Assembly (NCBI GenBank): GCA_021323855.1
Contig: JAJPKE010000015.1
Location: 186,001 to 250,000 of the forward strand
Source of the DNA: Chloroflexota bacterium
Lineage (GTDB): Bacteria > Chloroflexota > Ktedonobacteria > Ktedonobacterales > JADMIN01
Length of the DNA: 64,000 bases
Direction: 5' to 3'
Shown: positions 7,868 through 15,391 of the stretch, piece after piece
Position numbering within the stretch: the stretch's first letter is position 1
Layout: the number at the start of each line of letters is the position of its first letter
Translations under genes and position numbers: made by a program
Notes under the pieces: generated by a model
What the model saw: only the letters and a program-made list of their open reading frames with translations
Database searches by the model: none
What the model was told of the DNA's origin: nothing

Positions 7868-8563
7868 TAATATTGCGACACGATGCGACATGTATCGTTA
7901 GAAATTCACGAGTGTGTGAAACAGATTCTTTCACTAATGAGCTACCTGCTGTTTACGAATCTGTCGGCTCGCTGTCCGTCAGTATCCACCAGTGTTCACC
8001 GATGTTCAATTTTTCAGGGCTTGTGCTGTTCCTCCATTCGTCCCCGTCCGCCATTGTCCACTATTTTCCATGATGTTGGCTGTCACTTTGGCTGTCAAAC
8101 ATGGTTGGCCGACCTGCAAGTTAAGAACTCTGGCTGGTCCGTTCATAGGCATTCGCCAACATCCGCCAGTACCCAACTTTACAGCAATTTGTATCACGTT
8201 CTGTTCGTCTCTATTCGCAATTATGCGTAGGCGTTGCTGTCAAAATTGCTGTCAGTTTTCCTGTCACATAGGGTTTACGCACGCTCTCGGCACATCTGCA
8301 ACTGATGAGCGCACTGGCGCGTACCATACTAGCAACAGGATATGTTGATGCCAGTCTACCACATGGCAACTATGCTCATCTATTGATATTTTAAGCATCA
8401 TCTCTCGATGAGAATTGTGCATTGAATTAATTGGTCCCTCGCCGTATACTTCGCTTGACTAATCAATTAGCATATGTCCAGAGCTTTCACCATTTTCGAT
8501 TGCTGTTGTCAATGGTGAATATTTACGTTTGCACAAAGCGCGTTTGGAACGGAGAACAACATT
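7868..8563. other. Long noncoding region with degenerate repeats and a promoter
   Basis: 696 bp without a supportable gene. The part at 7960-8270 holds several degenerate copies of a motif that reads on the minus strand like ACTGGCGGACA...GACGAA, plus repeated TGACAGC-type elements (8075-8100, 8235-8265). The same kind of sequence occurs at 5285-5375 and 6480-6600. It may be the decayed remains of recombination sites or of integrase gene ends. The right third is AT-richer and carries the promoter predicted at 8422-8450. Confidence 0.5.
8422..8450 (+). promoter_or_regulatory. Predicted sigma-70-type promoter for the VWA fusion gene
   Basis: TTGAAT (8422-8427), a 17-bp spacer and TATACT (8445-8450) form a near-consensus promoter pointing to the gene at 8564. 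The likely transcription start, near 8457, coincides with a small inverted repeat CTAATCAATTAG (8459-8470), a possible operator. The implied 5' untranslated leader is about 107 nt. Confidence 0.5.
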
Positions 8564-10516
8564 ATGGTTTTTTTCGATGCTAAGCCAGACCTTAACCTGG
8601 GGATACGTAGACTTCCTGTTTATTTGCTCATTGATTGCTCAGGTTCTATGGCAGGTACTAAAATCATAGCAGTAAACGAGGGACTTGAACTGCTTTATCG
8701 TACGATGGCTTCGGATCCCCGAGTAATCGAAACAGCATATGTTAGCCTCATTACTTTTTCCGATAATGCTATGCAGGAACCTCTTACCGATGTTCCAAAT
8801 CTCATCGCGCCCACTCTTGCGGCTCATGGGACGTCGGCTATGGGCAGTGCAATTCACCTTCTGTGTGACTCAATCAGGCATGACTTGGTCCCTAGTGGGA
8901 CAATCCGTAAAGGGGATTATCGCCCACTTGTTTTTCTGTTTACTGATGGGCAGCCAACTGATGATTGGAAGTCTGCATCAAGAGACCTTCATAGTCTTAC
9001 GAAACAACTCCAGCCAACGATGTATTGTTTTGGATTTGGATACGATGTTAATCCAGACGTTCTGCTGGAACTGACAGACAATGTCTTCTTATTATCCAAT
9101 CTTACGCCGCACGGGATAGCAGCTTGCTTGGGGTGGATAAGTTCTTGCATCTCAATGCTGTTGACTACATTCAGTTCACCCATCAACCCATCCATGCCAC
9201 TTCAGATGCCCAGTCCCATAGGACTGTCGGGACTTGTACATGCGCAAAAAAGCACGGTTGCAAGAGAGCATGAACTTGCCGCAGCCGAAGCTGCTAACAC
9301 TGAATCAGGAAAACCTCCGTATATGGGGGTGAGACTCTCTTCATCTGCTGAAGTTAAGTGGATACTACTCAAACATAATTGGTCAGGCGAGCTATATTCA
9401 TTTGAATCCAGTGCTGATCTGCGGGGCGTGATACTCAACGGGTTGGACCTGAGTGGTATACATTTAGCGCGAGCAGACCTAACAGGGGCTAGACTTGCTG
9501 GCGCAGTGCTTGTCGGCGCTGATTTCCTTGATGCCCAACTTACCGGAGCCGATTTGGTTGAAGCTGACTGTAGCCAAGCGGACTTGTCAAATGCAGACTT
9601 GACGGGGGCCAAACTTGAGAAAACAAACCTCTCTGAGGCTAAATTAGAAGGTGCAAACCTAAGTAATGCTCGTCTGATTGGTGCCAATGCTAAAGGAGCT
9701 GATCTTAAAGTTGCAGGTCTACAGGGTACACTCCTACGAAATGTCAATCTCTCAGGGGCCAATCTACGAGAATGCGTGATGGATCGGAATACCCGACTCA
9801 TTGACCCTGTGTTAGACTCCTTTACTTTGCTCGGAGATATTCAACTGACTGATACTACATTAACTCGGATAAATTGGCAGCAAATCCCACGCTTGGGTGA
9901 TGAGAATATTGCGCGTCAGTGGCGGTATCAGTCACTCGTAACCACAGCAGGTCAGAATAAGCCATCTCACGCAGATCGAAGAAAGCATCGGTTGGTGCAA
10001 GAGAGTCACCGCCTTGAGCTATATCAAGCAGCAGTGCGAGCTAACCGACAACTAGCGGTGGCATTACAACATCAAGGGATGAATGAAGATGCTGCTCGCT
10101 TTGCCTATCGCGCTCAGGTTCTCCAACGGGGAGTTTATCGCCTGCGTGGATTGCGTTCCTGGGGGCGCTGGCTGTTTTCGGGATTTCTCGATGGGTTGGC
10201 AGGATATGGATATAAACCGGAGCGTAGCATTCTTTGGTACTTGGTGGCTATTCTAGGTTTCGCATCCGCCTATTTCACAGTCACACATGGCATCAATTTG
10301 TTCGGTATCTCGCTTCAGTCGGGCCTTTCTCCGCTCCAATGGTACGAGGCACTGGTCCTCAGCATCTCCTCATTTCATGGGCGTGGGTTCTTTCAACCAG
10401 TCCGAAGCCTTGGCGATCCGGTGGCAATCCTTGCCGCCGCTGAAGCCATTATCGGTTTGCTCATCGAAATCAGTTTCATCGCTACATTCACGCAGCGGTT
10501 CTTCGGCTCCAAGTGA
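8564..10516 (+). CDS. TerY-like VWA domain + pentapeptide repeats + two-helix ion-channel-like protein
   Basis: 650 residues with three parts. Residues 15-210 form a von Willebrand A domain with a complete MIDAS start (LLIDCSGSM, D24-S26-S28) and FTDGQPTDDW, closest in style to the TerY group linked to tellurite and defence loci. Residues 270-400 are pentapeptide repeats of the A(D/N)LxG type (e.g. ADLTGARLAGAVLVGADFL). After a helical segment, residues about 555-650 hold TM1 (ILWYLVAILGFASAYFTV), a re-entrant-like segment (WYEALVLSISSFHGRGFF) and TM2, the layout of two-helix channels; the canonical TVGYGD filter is absent. Start ATG has ggag upstream. The function is unknown; see findings. 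Confidence 0.8.
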   Translation: MVFFDAKPDLNLGIRRLPVYLLIDCSGSMAGTKIIAVNEGLELLYRTMASDPRVIETAYVSLITFSDNAMQEPLTDVPNLIAPTLAAHGTSAMGSAIHLLCDSIRHDLVPSGTIRKGDYRPLVFLFTDGQPTDDWKSASRDLHSLTKQLQPTMYCFGFGYDVNPDVLLELTDNVFLLSNLTPHGIAACLGWISSCISMLLTTFSSPINPSMPLQMPSPIGLSGLVHAQKSTVAREHELAAAEAANTESGKPPYMGVRLSSSAEVKWILLKHNWSGELYSFESSADLRGVILNGLDLSGIHLARADLTGARLAGAVLVGADFLDAQLTGADLVEADCSQADLSNADLTGAKLEKTNLSEAKLEGANLSNARLIGANAKGADLKVAGLQGTLLRNVNLSGANLRECVMDRNTRLIDPVLDSFTLLGDIQLTDTTLTRINWQQIPRLGDENIARQWRYQSLVTTAGQNKPSHADRRKHRLVQESHRLELYQAAVRANRQLAVALQHQGMNEDAARFAYRAQVLQRGVYRLRGLRSWGRWLFSGFLDGLAGYGYKPERSILWYLVAILGFASAYFTVTHGINLFGISLQSGLSPLQWYEALVLSISSFHGRGFFQPVRSLGDPVAILAAAEAIIGLLIEISFIATFTQRFFGSK

Positions 10517-10546
10517 GCAGTAGCAAGACGCTGAAGGGAGTACAAC

Positions 10547-11068
10547 ATGGTGTTCCTGAGCCTCCTCTTCTGGGCATTGCCTGCGTCCTACGTCATTCAT
10601 ATCCTCGATGAGACACTGCTCAACGGTGGATTTGTGCAGTGGATCGCCGATAACTTCTGGCCGGCTTATCATTTGCGGATGTTCTTCTGGTTCAACGCCG
10701 CAGCTCTTGGAGCAATCGCGGTGAGTAACATTCTCTTTGACAGTCTTGGTGGCAATTGGGTGATTTTGCCGCTCATCTGGCTGTCAGGATTCGTTACCCA
10801 CGCGCTGACTGTCCACCTGTATTGGACTTTCCGACGCAACACCTATTCACCAGGTCTGCTTACGAGCTTGCTTTATGCCATCGTCTTCTATCTGGTTATT
10901 CGCTATGGAGTCGGTAGCCATCTCATCAGTGGAGCAGACTTTGCTATTGGGACAGGGGCAGGAGTAGCGACGGTAGGGACGTTCTTGACGGTGGGACCGA
11001 CGCTCCTCTTTCCTAAACTCTCACAGCGTCGTCACATGTCCTCAGCAGCGCGTAATCGTATCCGGTAA
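10547..11068 (+). CDS. Small polytopic membrane protein, HXXEE-like
   Basis: 173 residues with about four to five hydrophobic helices. A His-x-x-Asp-Glu motif in the first helix (VIHILDETLLNGG), a later HLRMFF, and HALTVHLYWTFRRNTYSPGLLT resemble the HXXEE membrane protein family (PF13787), whose function is unknown; this match is from memory of the pattern. The start ATG at 10547 has gaaggga upstream. It begins 31 bp after the VWA-channel gene stops on the same strand and is therefore probably co-transcribed. It ends 26 bp before the tRNA-Sec 3' end. Confidence 0.65.
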   Translation: MVFLSLLFWALPASYVIHILDETLLNGGFVQWIADNFWPAYHLRMFFWFNAAALGAIAVSNILFDSLGGNWVILPLIWLSGFVTHALTVHLYWTFRRNTYSPGLLTSLLYAIVFYLVIRYGVGSHLISGADFAIGTGAGVATVGTFLTVGPTLLFPKLSQRRHMSSAARNRIR

Positions 11069-11091
11069 CTTGCATAGAAATAAAATGGAGA

Positions 11092-11158
11092 GGCAGAGGT
11101 GTATGGGAGTCGAACCCACCCACGAACGCGCAGGCGCCCGTGCAACAATTTTGAAGAC
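11092..11158 (-). repeat. tRNA-Sec 3' half, proximal attachment site copy
   Basis: The 67-bp counterpart of 5209-5275, here embedded in the complete tRNA-Sec. The match runs from the base next to the anticodon loop through the discriminator base and stops right after the tRNA 3' end. Two substitutions separate the copies: one in the acceptor stem and one in the loop of the variable arm. Both still allow pairing with the intact 5' half. Confidence 0.85.
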
Positions 11159-11188
11159 TGCGAGGCCCACCGGGACCCGTACACCTCC
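11094..11188 (-). tRNA. selC: tRNA-Sec (anticodon UCA)
   Basis: 95-nt selenocysteine tRNA read from the minus strand. It folds with an 8-bp acceptor stem (GGAGGTGT with ACACCTCT, first pair G-U), a 6-bp D stem (GGGTCC/GGGCCT) closed by CGGT, anticodon loop CTTCAAA with UCA, a 9-bp variable arm (CACGGGCGC/GCGTTCGTG, loop CTGC), a 5-bp T stem and discriminator G. The 8+5 acceptor/T stems, long D stem and long extra arm are specific to bacterial tRNA-Sec. The CCA end is not encoded (CCT follows). It implies that selenoproteins are made; no sel genes or in-frame TGA selenoprotein was seen in the window. Confidence 0.95.
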
Positions 11189-11364
11189 GTGTAGAGACAA
11201 TCTCCAACCACTCTATCTAGCGGCTGGCAGTGCATCTCGTGTGTACTGTCTCATGTCGTGCGCTGTTCCGTCAAGGAAGCGCATGCGTTGCGTTGGGGGT
11301 GGCGCTGTACCTGGCAGATGTCCCGCGTGTTTCATGTATCGTGCCCGCGTATTTTCTCATGAGC

Positions 11365-11393
11365 TTGACGTTTGTGAAAGCCTGCCCTATACT
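11365..11393 (+). promoter_or_regulatory. Promoter of the aromatic leader/DAHP synthase transcript
   Basis: TTGACG (11365-11370), an exact 17-bp spacer and TATACT (11388-11393) give a near-perfect sigma-70-type promoter. Transcription should start near 11400, only about 0-5 nt ahead of the leader peptide ATG at 11404, so the leader peptide mRNA is nearly leaderless. Confidence 0.75.
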
Positions 11394-11403
11394 TTGGAGT
11401 GTT

Positions 11404-11490
11404 ATGAGTAAACACAGCAGTCTGTTACGAACCGACAACAACCACATTGCCCACCAGTATTATTATTGGTGGCTCTGCCCTCCGGCTTGA
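11404..11490 (+). CDS. Leader peptide with Tyr-Tyr-Tyr-Trp-Trp run
   Basis: A 28-residue peptide whose codons 19-23 (11458-11472) are TAT TAT TAT TGG TGG, ending at TGA 11488-11490. Such a cluster of regulatory codons just before alternative RNA hairpins and an intrinsic terminator is the hallmark of ribosome-mediated attenuation. It precedes a DAHP synthase gene, the entry step of aromatic amino acid synthesis, so Tyr and Trp are the expected signals. A ggag at 11396-11399 lies very close to the ATG but may not be transcribed. The Tyr/Trp codons sit in the loop of a CCACCA/TGGTGG hairpin. Confidence 0.85.
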   Translation: MSKHSSLLRTDNNHIAHQYYYWWLCPPA

Positions 11491-11570
11491 CGGTGGGGTG
11501 GTTTGTGGTGTGTCGCAAACAGACCCGGAGCAGGCCGGAGGGAGGCAGAGGATCAGTCCTCTGCTTTTTT
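11473..11570 (+). promoter_or_regulatory. Transcription attenuator of the DAHP synthase gene
   Basis: The strand at 11473-11486 (CTCTGCC + CTCCGGC), immediately after the Trp codons, is complementary to 11534-11550 (GCCGGAG, gga bulge, GGCAGAG). That pairing would capture the 5' arm of the terminator at 11545-11570 and so act as antiterminator. A competing pairing CTCCGG/CCGGAG (11480-11485 with 11525-11530) is possible. A ribosome stalled at the Tyr codons would leave the antiterminator strand free; one that reaches the stop codon would cover it and allow termination. The switching model is inferred from the pairings. Confidence 0.75.
11545..11570 (+). terminator. Intrinsic terminator of the attenuator
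   Basis: Perfect 8-bp stem GCAGAGGA/TCCTCTGC with loop TCAG, followed by six Ts (11565-11570). It lies about 200 bp upstream of the DAHP synthase start and 55 bp after the leader peptide stop. Confidence 0.9.
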
Positions 11571-11767
11571 GTTGCCCACGGCTTGCTCCGCGACATCCGA
11601 CGTAACCAGCTTTTCCGCGCCGTGGGTTCCAAACTCCGCTTCGGCGCTCCAACAATCCGGCCTTGCCTGGCCGCCAACAGTGGGCGCAGGCGCGAACAGG
11701 GGATGTTGTGAGAGCGCGTGCATACGCGAGTAGGTCACGCGGAGACTGGAAACGAGAGGGTCAACAG

Positions 11768-12898
11768 ATGGTGGTCGTTGTACGAGAGGGCGCATCTTCA
11801 ACAGATTGCGCGGAGATTGGGCAATTATTGCGGCTAGTGGCCGCGAATATTGGCATAGACACACCTGAGGCATCTGATACGCATGCTACGCGCGGCGCTG
11901 CATCAATGCCTGCGCCCGTCCGCTGGCGCACACAGCGTGTCTTCTGCCTGCCCCATTCCGCACTGACGGAGGCCCAGTATGCGACGCTGGCCGCGCATCC
12001 GGCGGTCGAGCGCATCGTTCCAATGACCACTCCCTATCAACTGGCAAGCCGCGCATTTCAGCCGCAGAAGACGATCATTCGCGTTGGCGAAGCGCGTATC
12101 GGCGCGACCGAGCCGGTCATCATCGCCGGACCTTGCTCGGTGGAGAGCGAAAGCCAGATTATGGCAGCCGCCCATGCTGCGCGGGAGGCCGGTGCGCAAC
12201 TCTTGCGTGGCGGCGCTTTCAAGCCGCGCACCTCACCCTATGCCTTCCAGGGGCTTGGCATGCCGGGAGTAGAACTGCTGGCGCGGGCCGGTGCGGCGGT
12301 TGGCCTGCCAGTGGTGACGGAGGTGATGGAGCCACAGTATGTACAACCCATCGCCGAACTTGCTGATGTTCTTCAGGTCGGCAGCCGTAACATGCAAAAC
12401 TTCCCACTGCTGCGGGCGGTGGGGCGGGCAAACCGGCCAGTGCTGCTCAAGCGTGGATTCGCTGCCACCATCGAAGAATGGCTGCTGGCTGCCGAATATA
12501 TTCTGGCGGAGGGCAATCCCAACGTCATCCTCTGCGAACGTGGTGTTCGCAGCTATGATCCCCAGACGCGCAACCTGCTCGACCTTGCCTGTGTGCCGTT
12601 GCTCGCCACGCTGACCCATCTGCCGGTGCTGATTGACCCCAGCCATGCTACCGGGCGGCGCGATCTGGTGGTGCCGATGGGAACAGCAGCGATTGCGGCA
12701 GGCGCGGACGGCTTGATTGTGGAGATGCACCCGCATCCAGATCAGGCGCTCTCCGATGGCGAGCAGTCTATCACGCCGGCCATGCTCTGCGATCTGGTAG
12801 CGCAGGCGGGCGTCGTGCGCACGGCGTTGCGCGAGATGCGCCACGAAGCGTCGCCTATCGGCGGCTGCACTGTCGCAGATGAGATTCTTTCCCACTGA
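11768..12898 (+). CDS. aroF: 3-deoxy-7-phosphoheptulonate (DAHP) synthase
   Basis: 376 residues, condensing phosphoenolpyruvate with erythrose 4-phosphate, the first step of the shikimate pathway. Family motifs are clear: [45 protein letters not shown] and [10 protein letters not shown]; these carry the metal ligands and substrate-binding residues of the AroA-I-beta/KDO8P-like group. An N-terminal extension of about 95 residues (including [21 protein letters not shown]) corresponds to the ferredoxin-like regulatory domain of this subgroup. The start at ATG 11768 has gagagg upstream and fits the leader arrangement; an upstream in-frame start is less likely. It is controlled by the attenuator at 11404-11570. 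Confidence 0.93.
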   Translation: MVVVVREGASSTDCAEIGQLLRLVAANIGIDTPEASDTHATRGAASMPAPVRWRTQRVFCLPHSALTEAQYATLAAHPAVERIVPMTTPYQLASRAFQPQKTIIRVGEARIGATEPVIIAGPCSVESESQIMAAAHAAREAGAQLLRGGAFKPRTSPYAFQGLGMPGVELLARAGAAVGLPVVTEVMEPQYVQPIAELADVLQVGSRNMQNFPLLRAVGRANRPVLLKRGFAATIEEWLLAAEYILAEGNPNVILCERGVRSYDPQTRNLLDLACVPLLATLTHLPVLIDPSHATGRRDLVVPMGTAAIAAGADGLIVEMHPHPDQALSDGEQSITPAMLCDLVAQAGVVRTALREMRHEASPIGGCTVADEILSH

Positions 12899-13079
12899 GA
12901 GCAGCGCACGATGATGTAAAGATGCGTATCGCCGCACGTATTGGTGTATGGATGGTATGCGGTCTATACATTGCGCGTTATCATCCAGGATATCATCCCA
13001 ACGGCGCTAACGACCTTCTTGCATCGCTGGCGTAGCGTACAGCGTTGTACCGCGCCTTACAGAGAGGATTGAACCAAGC

Positions 13080-13538
13080 ATGTCGGAATCCAGCAGCCTT
13101 GCTATCGGCGACGAAGCCCCTGATTTCGCGCTCCCCGATGAACATGGAAACATCGTGAAGCTCTCTGATCTGCGTGGAAAGCGCGTTGTCGTTTACTTTT
13201 ATCCGATGGATGATACGCCCGGCTGCACTATGCAGGCCTGCGCCTTCCGCGACGCCTATCCAGAGATTCAGGAACGCAACGCCGTGGTGTTGGGCATCAG
13301 TGGAGACGGCGAGGAATCGCATCAGGCGTTTAAGAGCAAATATGATTTGCCCTTCACGCTGCTGGTAGACGCTGACCACATGGTTGCCCGCGCCTACGGC
13401 ACCTGGAATGAGGAGCAGGGATATACCCGTCGCAGCCATTACGTCGTGGATGAGCAGGGGCGGCTGGCCGACGTGCAAATTGGCGTTCGCGCCGACCAGA
13501 GCGCACCGCTGGCAATGCAGGCGCTGCTGAAAGCCTAG
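13080..13538 (+). CDS. PrxQ/Bcp-type peroxiredoxin
   Basis: 152-residue thiol peroxidase reducing peroxides with thioredoxin. The thioredoxin-like fold shows APDFALPDEHGN, FYPMDDTPGCTMQACAFRD with the peroxidatic Cys and, five residues on, the resolving Cys typical of alpha-2 PrxQ, and a conserved Arg in YTRRSHYVVD. It stands alone on the + strand after the DAHP synthase gene. A second homologue is encoded at 14682-15185. Start at ATG 13080 with agagagga upstream. Confidence 0.93.
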   Translation: MSESSSLAIGDEAPDFALPDEHGNIVKLSDLRGKRVVVYFYPMDDTPGCTMQACAFRDAYPEIQERNAVVLGISGDGEESHQAFKSKYDLPFTLLVDADHMVARAYGTWNEEQGYTRRSHYVVDEQGRLADVQIGVRADQSAPLAMQALLKA

Positions 13539-13624
13539 CAGCATCGAAATGGGCGGCGGTATGCCTGCGGACTGATACCAACGAGCCGCTTGAATTGGTC
13601 GCAGAGAGTTGTCGCGGAGCCGAA

Positions 13625-14209
13625 CTATTTGAGGTCTTCGATGACCTCCTCTGCGGAGACGACGCGGGCCTGGCGCGGGAAGAGCTTCTGCGTCAGGACG
13701 CGATGCACCTCCTCGTCGCTATCGGCGCAGCAGTCCTCAACGACGATGAGGTCATAGTCCATATCGGCGGCCCAGCGAACCGTCGAGAGGACCACACCGC
13801 TGGTGGAAATACCGCAGAGGATGAGCGAGGTGATATCCTGCGCCCGCAGAATCGTTTCGAGCGGCGTCGTGCTAAACGCCCCAACCCGGTGCTTGGTGAG
13901 GACAATCTCCTCTGGGCGTGGAGCGACCTGCGCGTGAATCTCCGCCTCTGGGCTACCAGCGAGCATGCGCCCGGTCGTGCTAATGGTGGCGAAGGCGCGG
14001 TTGCGCGGACTCACCTCTGGGTAGCCCTGACGAAACTGGACCACGATATAGATGATGCACAGGCCGGCAGTGCGCGCCGCATCAAGCACGGCGGCGGCTC
14101 TCTCCAGTAGGCCAGGATATTTCTCTGCGGCCATAGGAACGATGCCGTTCTGGTAATCCATAATCAGCAGCGCCGTATGCTGGCGGTCCAGCGCCAGGGG
14201 ATTCGCCAT
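13625..14209 (-). CDS. Isochorismatase-fold hydrolase-like protein, catalytic Cys absent
   Basis: 194 residues with the isochorismatase/cysteine hydrolase fold: TALLIMDYQNGIV (catalytic Asp), LTKHRVGAFSTTPLE (catalytic Lys) and LCGISTSGVVLSTVRWAADMDY. In amidases of this superfamily the last block reads about GxxTDxCVxxTA; here the Cys position is Val, so a nicotinamidase-like mechanism is unlikely. Hydrolases acting like isochorismatase itself also lack the Cys. The substrate is unknown. The start at 14209 was chosen for the ggag 8 bp upstream. Confidence 0.85.
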   Translation of the reverse strand: MANPLALDRQHTALLIMDYQNGIVPMAAEKYPGLLERAAAVLDAARTAGLCIIYIVVQFRQGYPEVSPRNRAFATISTTGRMLAGSPEAEIHAQVAPRPEEIVLTKHRVGAFSTTPLETILRAQDITSLILCGISTSGVVLSTVRWAADMDYDLIVVEDCCADSDEEVHRVLTQKLFPRQARVVSAEEVIEDLK

Positions 14210-14315
14210 GTATAGTCTCCGCATTCTCGTTGAGAGTGGTTTTGTCTGATTGAAGCTGAATCCGAAGTTTGGCAGACAAGGCCGCCTGCTTTACCAACGG
14301 CATCCTCAATGCTGG

Positions 14316-14594
14316 TCACCGCCGCCAACCGGACCCGCCACAAACGTTACAGGCTTGCCAGCCACTTCCAGCGCATGTCCCGCAGACTTGCCGCCCGCTC
14401 CCGCCACAACTCATACACGCGACGCGCACCATTGTTGTCACCTGCCGTTTCTGCAAGGCATCGTAGCGGGTCTGTGGCTGCATCCGCCCACCAGATCCAC
14501 CACAGGAGCTACACGTCTTGCGCCCGCCCTGGCAGAATACGCAGTGTCGCCGCCCTATTCCATTGCATGCTGGACACGGCCCCTGCTGTTGCAT
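14316..14594 (-). CDS. Small DnaJ-type zinc-finger protein
   Basis: 92 residues with five CxxC-type knuckles, mostly of the CxxCxGxG form of the DnaJ central domain: CPACNGIG, CVFCQGG, CSSCGGSG, CMSCGGSG, CGTCAGSG and CNVCGGSG. It lacks J and C-terminal chaperone domains. Proteins of this sort probably bind two or more zinc ions and act as small chaperone, redox or scaffold modules, but no specific role can be assigned. The ATG at 14594 is preceded by gagagggg. Confidence 0.75.
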   Translation of the reverse strand: MQQQGPCPACNGIGRRHCVFCQGGRKTCSSCGGSGGRMQPQTRYDALQKRQVTTMVRVACMSCGGSGRQVCGTCAGSGWQACNVCGGSGWRR

Positions 14595-14681
14595 GCTGAC
14601 CCCTCTCTCGATTTAAACCACACTACACACCATAATCACCCCACAACTTGGTAATCAGCGCTGCATTTTAACTGCAACGCC

Positions 14682-15185
14682 TCAGCCATTCTTCGCCAGA
14701 TATTCCAACACCTTTTGCGCGTGGCCCTCCGGCTTCACACGCTCCCAGACATGGCCGATGATGCCATTCGGGCGGATGTAGAACGTGGTGCGGGCCACGC
14801 CCATGTATTTGCGGCCATACATGCTCTTTTCCACCCAGACGCCGTATTGCTGGGCCACTGTGCCATCTTCGTCTGAGAGCAGCGTAAACGGCAGGCCATA
14901 CTTGTTGGCAAACTTCTGGTGCGACTTGATGGTGTCGCGGCTGATGCCCAGCACGACGATCCCCTGCTGCTGCATCTCCTGCCAGGCATCGCGGAAACTA
15001 CAGGCTTCCGTCGTGCAGCCGGGAGTGTCGTCCTTCGGATAGAAATAGAGGACGACCGGCTTGCCACGCAGGTTGGCAAGATGAATGGATTCGCCGGTGC
15101 TGCTGGGTAGCGTAAAATCCGGCGCAACCTCGCCAGCTTCGGGAACACGCGGCGTGTCTTCAGTGTCTTTATCTGATTGTGCCAT
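14682..15185 (-). CDS. bcp: PrxQ/Bcp-type peroxiredoxin
   Basis: 167 residues, thioredoxin-dependent peroxidase. Motifs: APDFTLPSSTGE, VVLYFYPKDDTPGCTTEACSFRD (peroxidatic and resolving Cys spaced by five), ISRDTIKSHQKFANKYGLPFTLLSD and the C-terminal ARTTFYIRPNG. It is closer to canonical E. coli Bcp than the homologue at 13080-13538. The region upstream holds a GC-rich palindrome and the tandem hairpin array that follows the nuo genes. Confidence 0.95.
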   Translation of the reverse strand: MAQSDKDTEDTPRVPEAGEVAPDFTLPSSTGESIHLANLRGKPVVLYFYPKDDTPGCTTEACSFRDAWQEMQQQGIVVLGISRDTIKSHQKFANKYGLPFTLLSDEDGTVAQQYGVWVEKSMYGRKYMGVARTTFYIRPNGIIGHVWERVKPEGHAQKVLEYLAKNG

Positions 15186-15338
15186 CGAGAGATGCCTTTC
15201 TGTATGAATGTGCGAGCGAGCCAGCGGTTAAAACCCCGCCTTGATGGCGTGCCGCCGCGAAGTCCGCCTGCGCGGACTAGGAACAGGCAGTAGTTATGTT
15301 TCCCCTTGCTCGCGCCGGTTGTATGCCTGCGCCCGCGC

Positions 15339-15379
15339 ACCCCTCTCCCGCGCACGGGGGAGGGGCCGGGGGTGGGGGT
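15339..15379. repeat. GC-rich dispersed palindrome, copy 1
   Basis: A cccctcccccg...cgggggagggg-type stem flanked by a run of Cs and ggtggggg. Near-identical elements occur at 22091, 36399, 38454, 46944 and 58645, and a related piece lies inside uvrA. Most sit at gene ends. They resemble REP-type intergenic repeats. Confidence 0.75.
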
Positions 15380-15391
15380 CTTCCATACATA

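Larger units (their letters stand above)
5209..11158. mobile_element. Genomic island integrated in the tRNA-Sec gene
   Basis: A segment of about 5.9 kb lies between two direct copies of the tRNA-Sec 3' half. The complete tRNA is at the right end with its 3' end pointing into the island and the orphan 3' half is at the left end, the classical signature of integration into a tRNA gene. Cargo: PIN toxin and antitoxin, a two-helix membrane protein with a soluble sensor-like domain, a VWA-pentapeptide-channel fusion and a small membrane protein. Several stretches here are visibly less GC-rich than the flanking genes. No integrase gene survives, so the element is probably immobile now. Confidence 0.75.
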
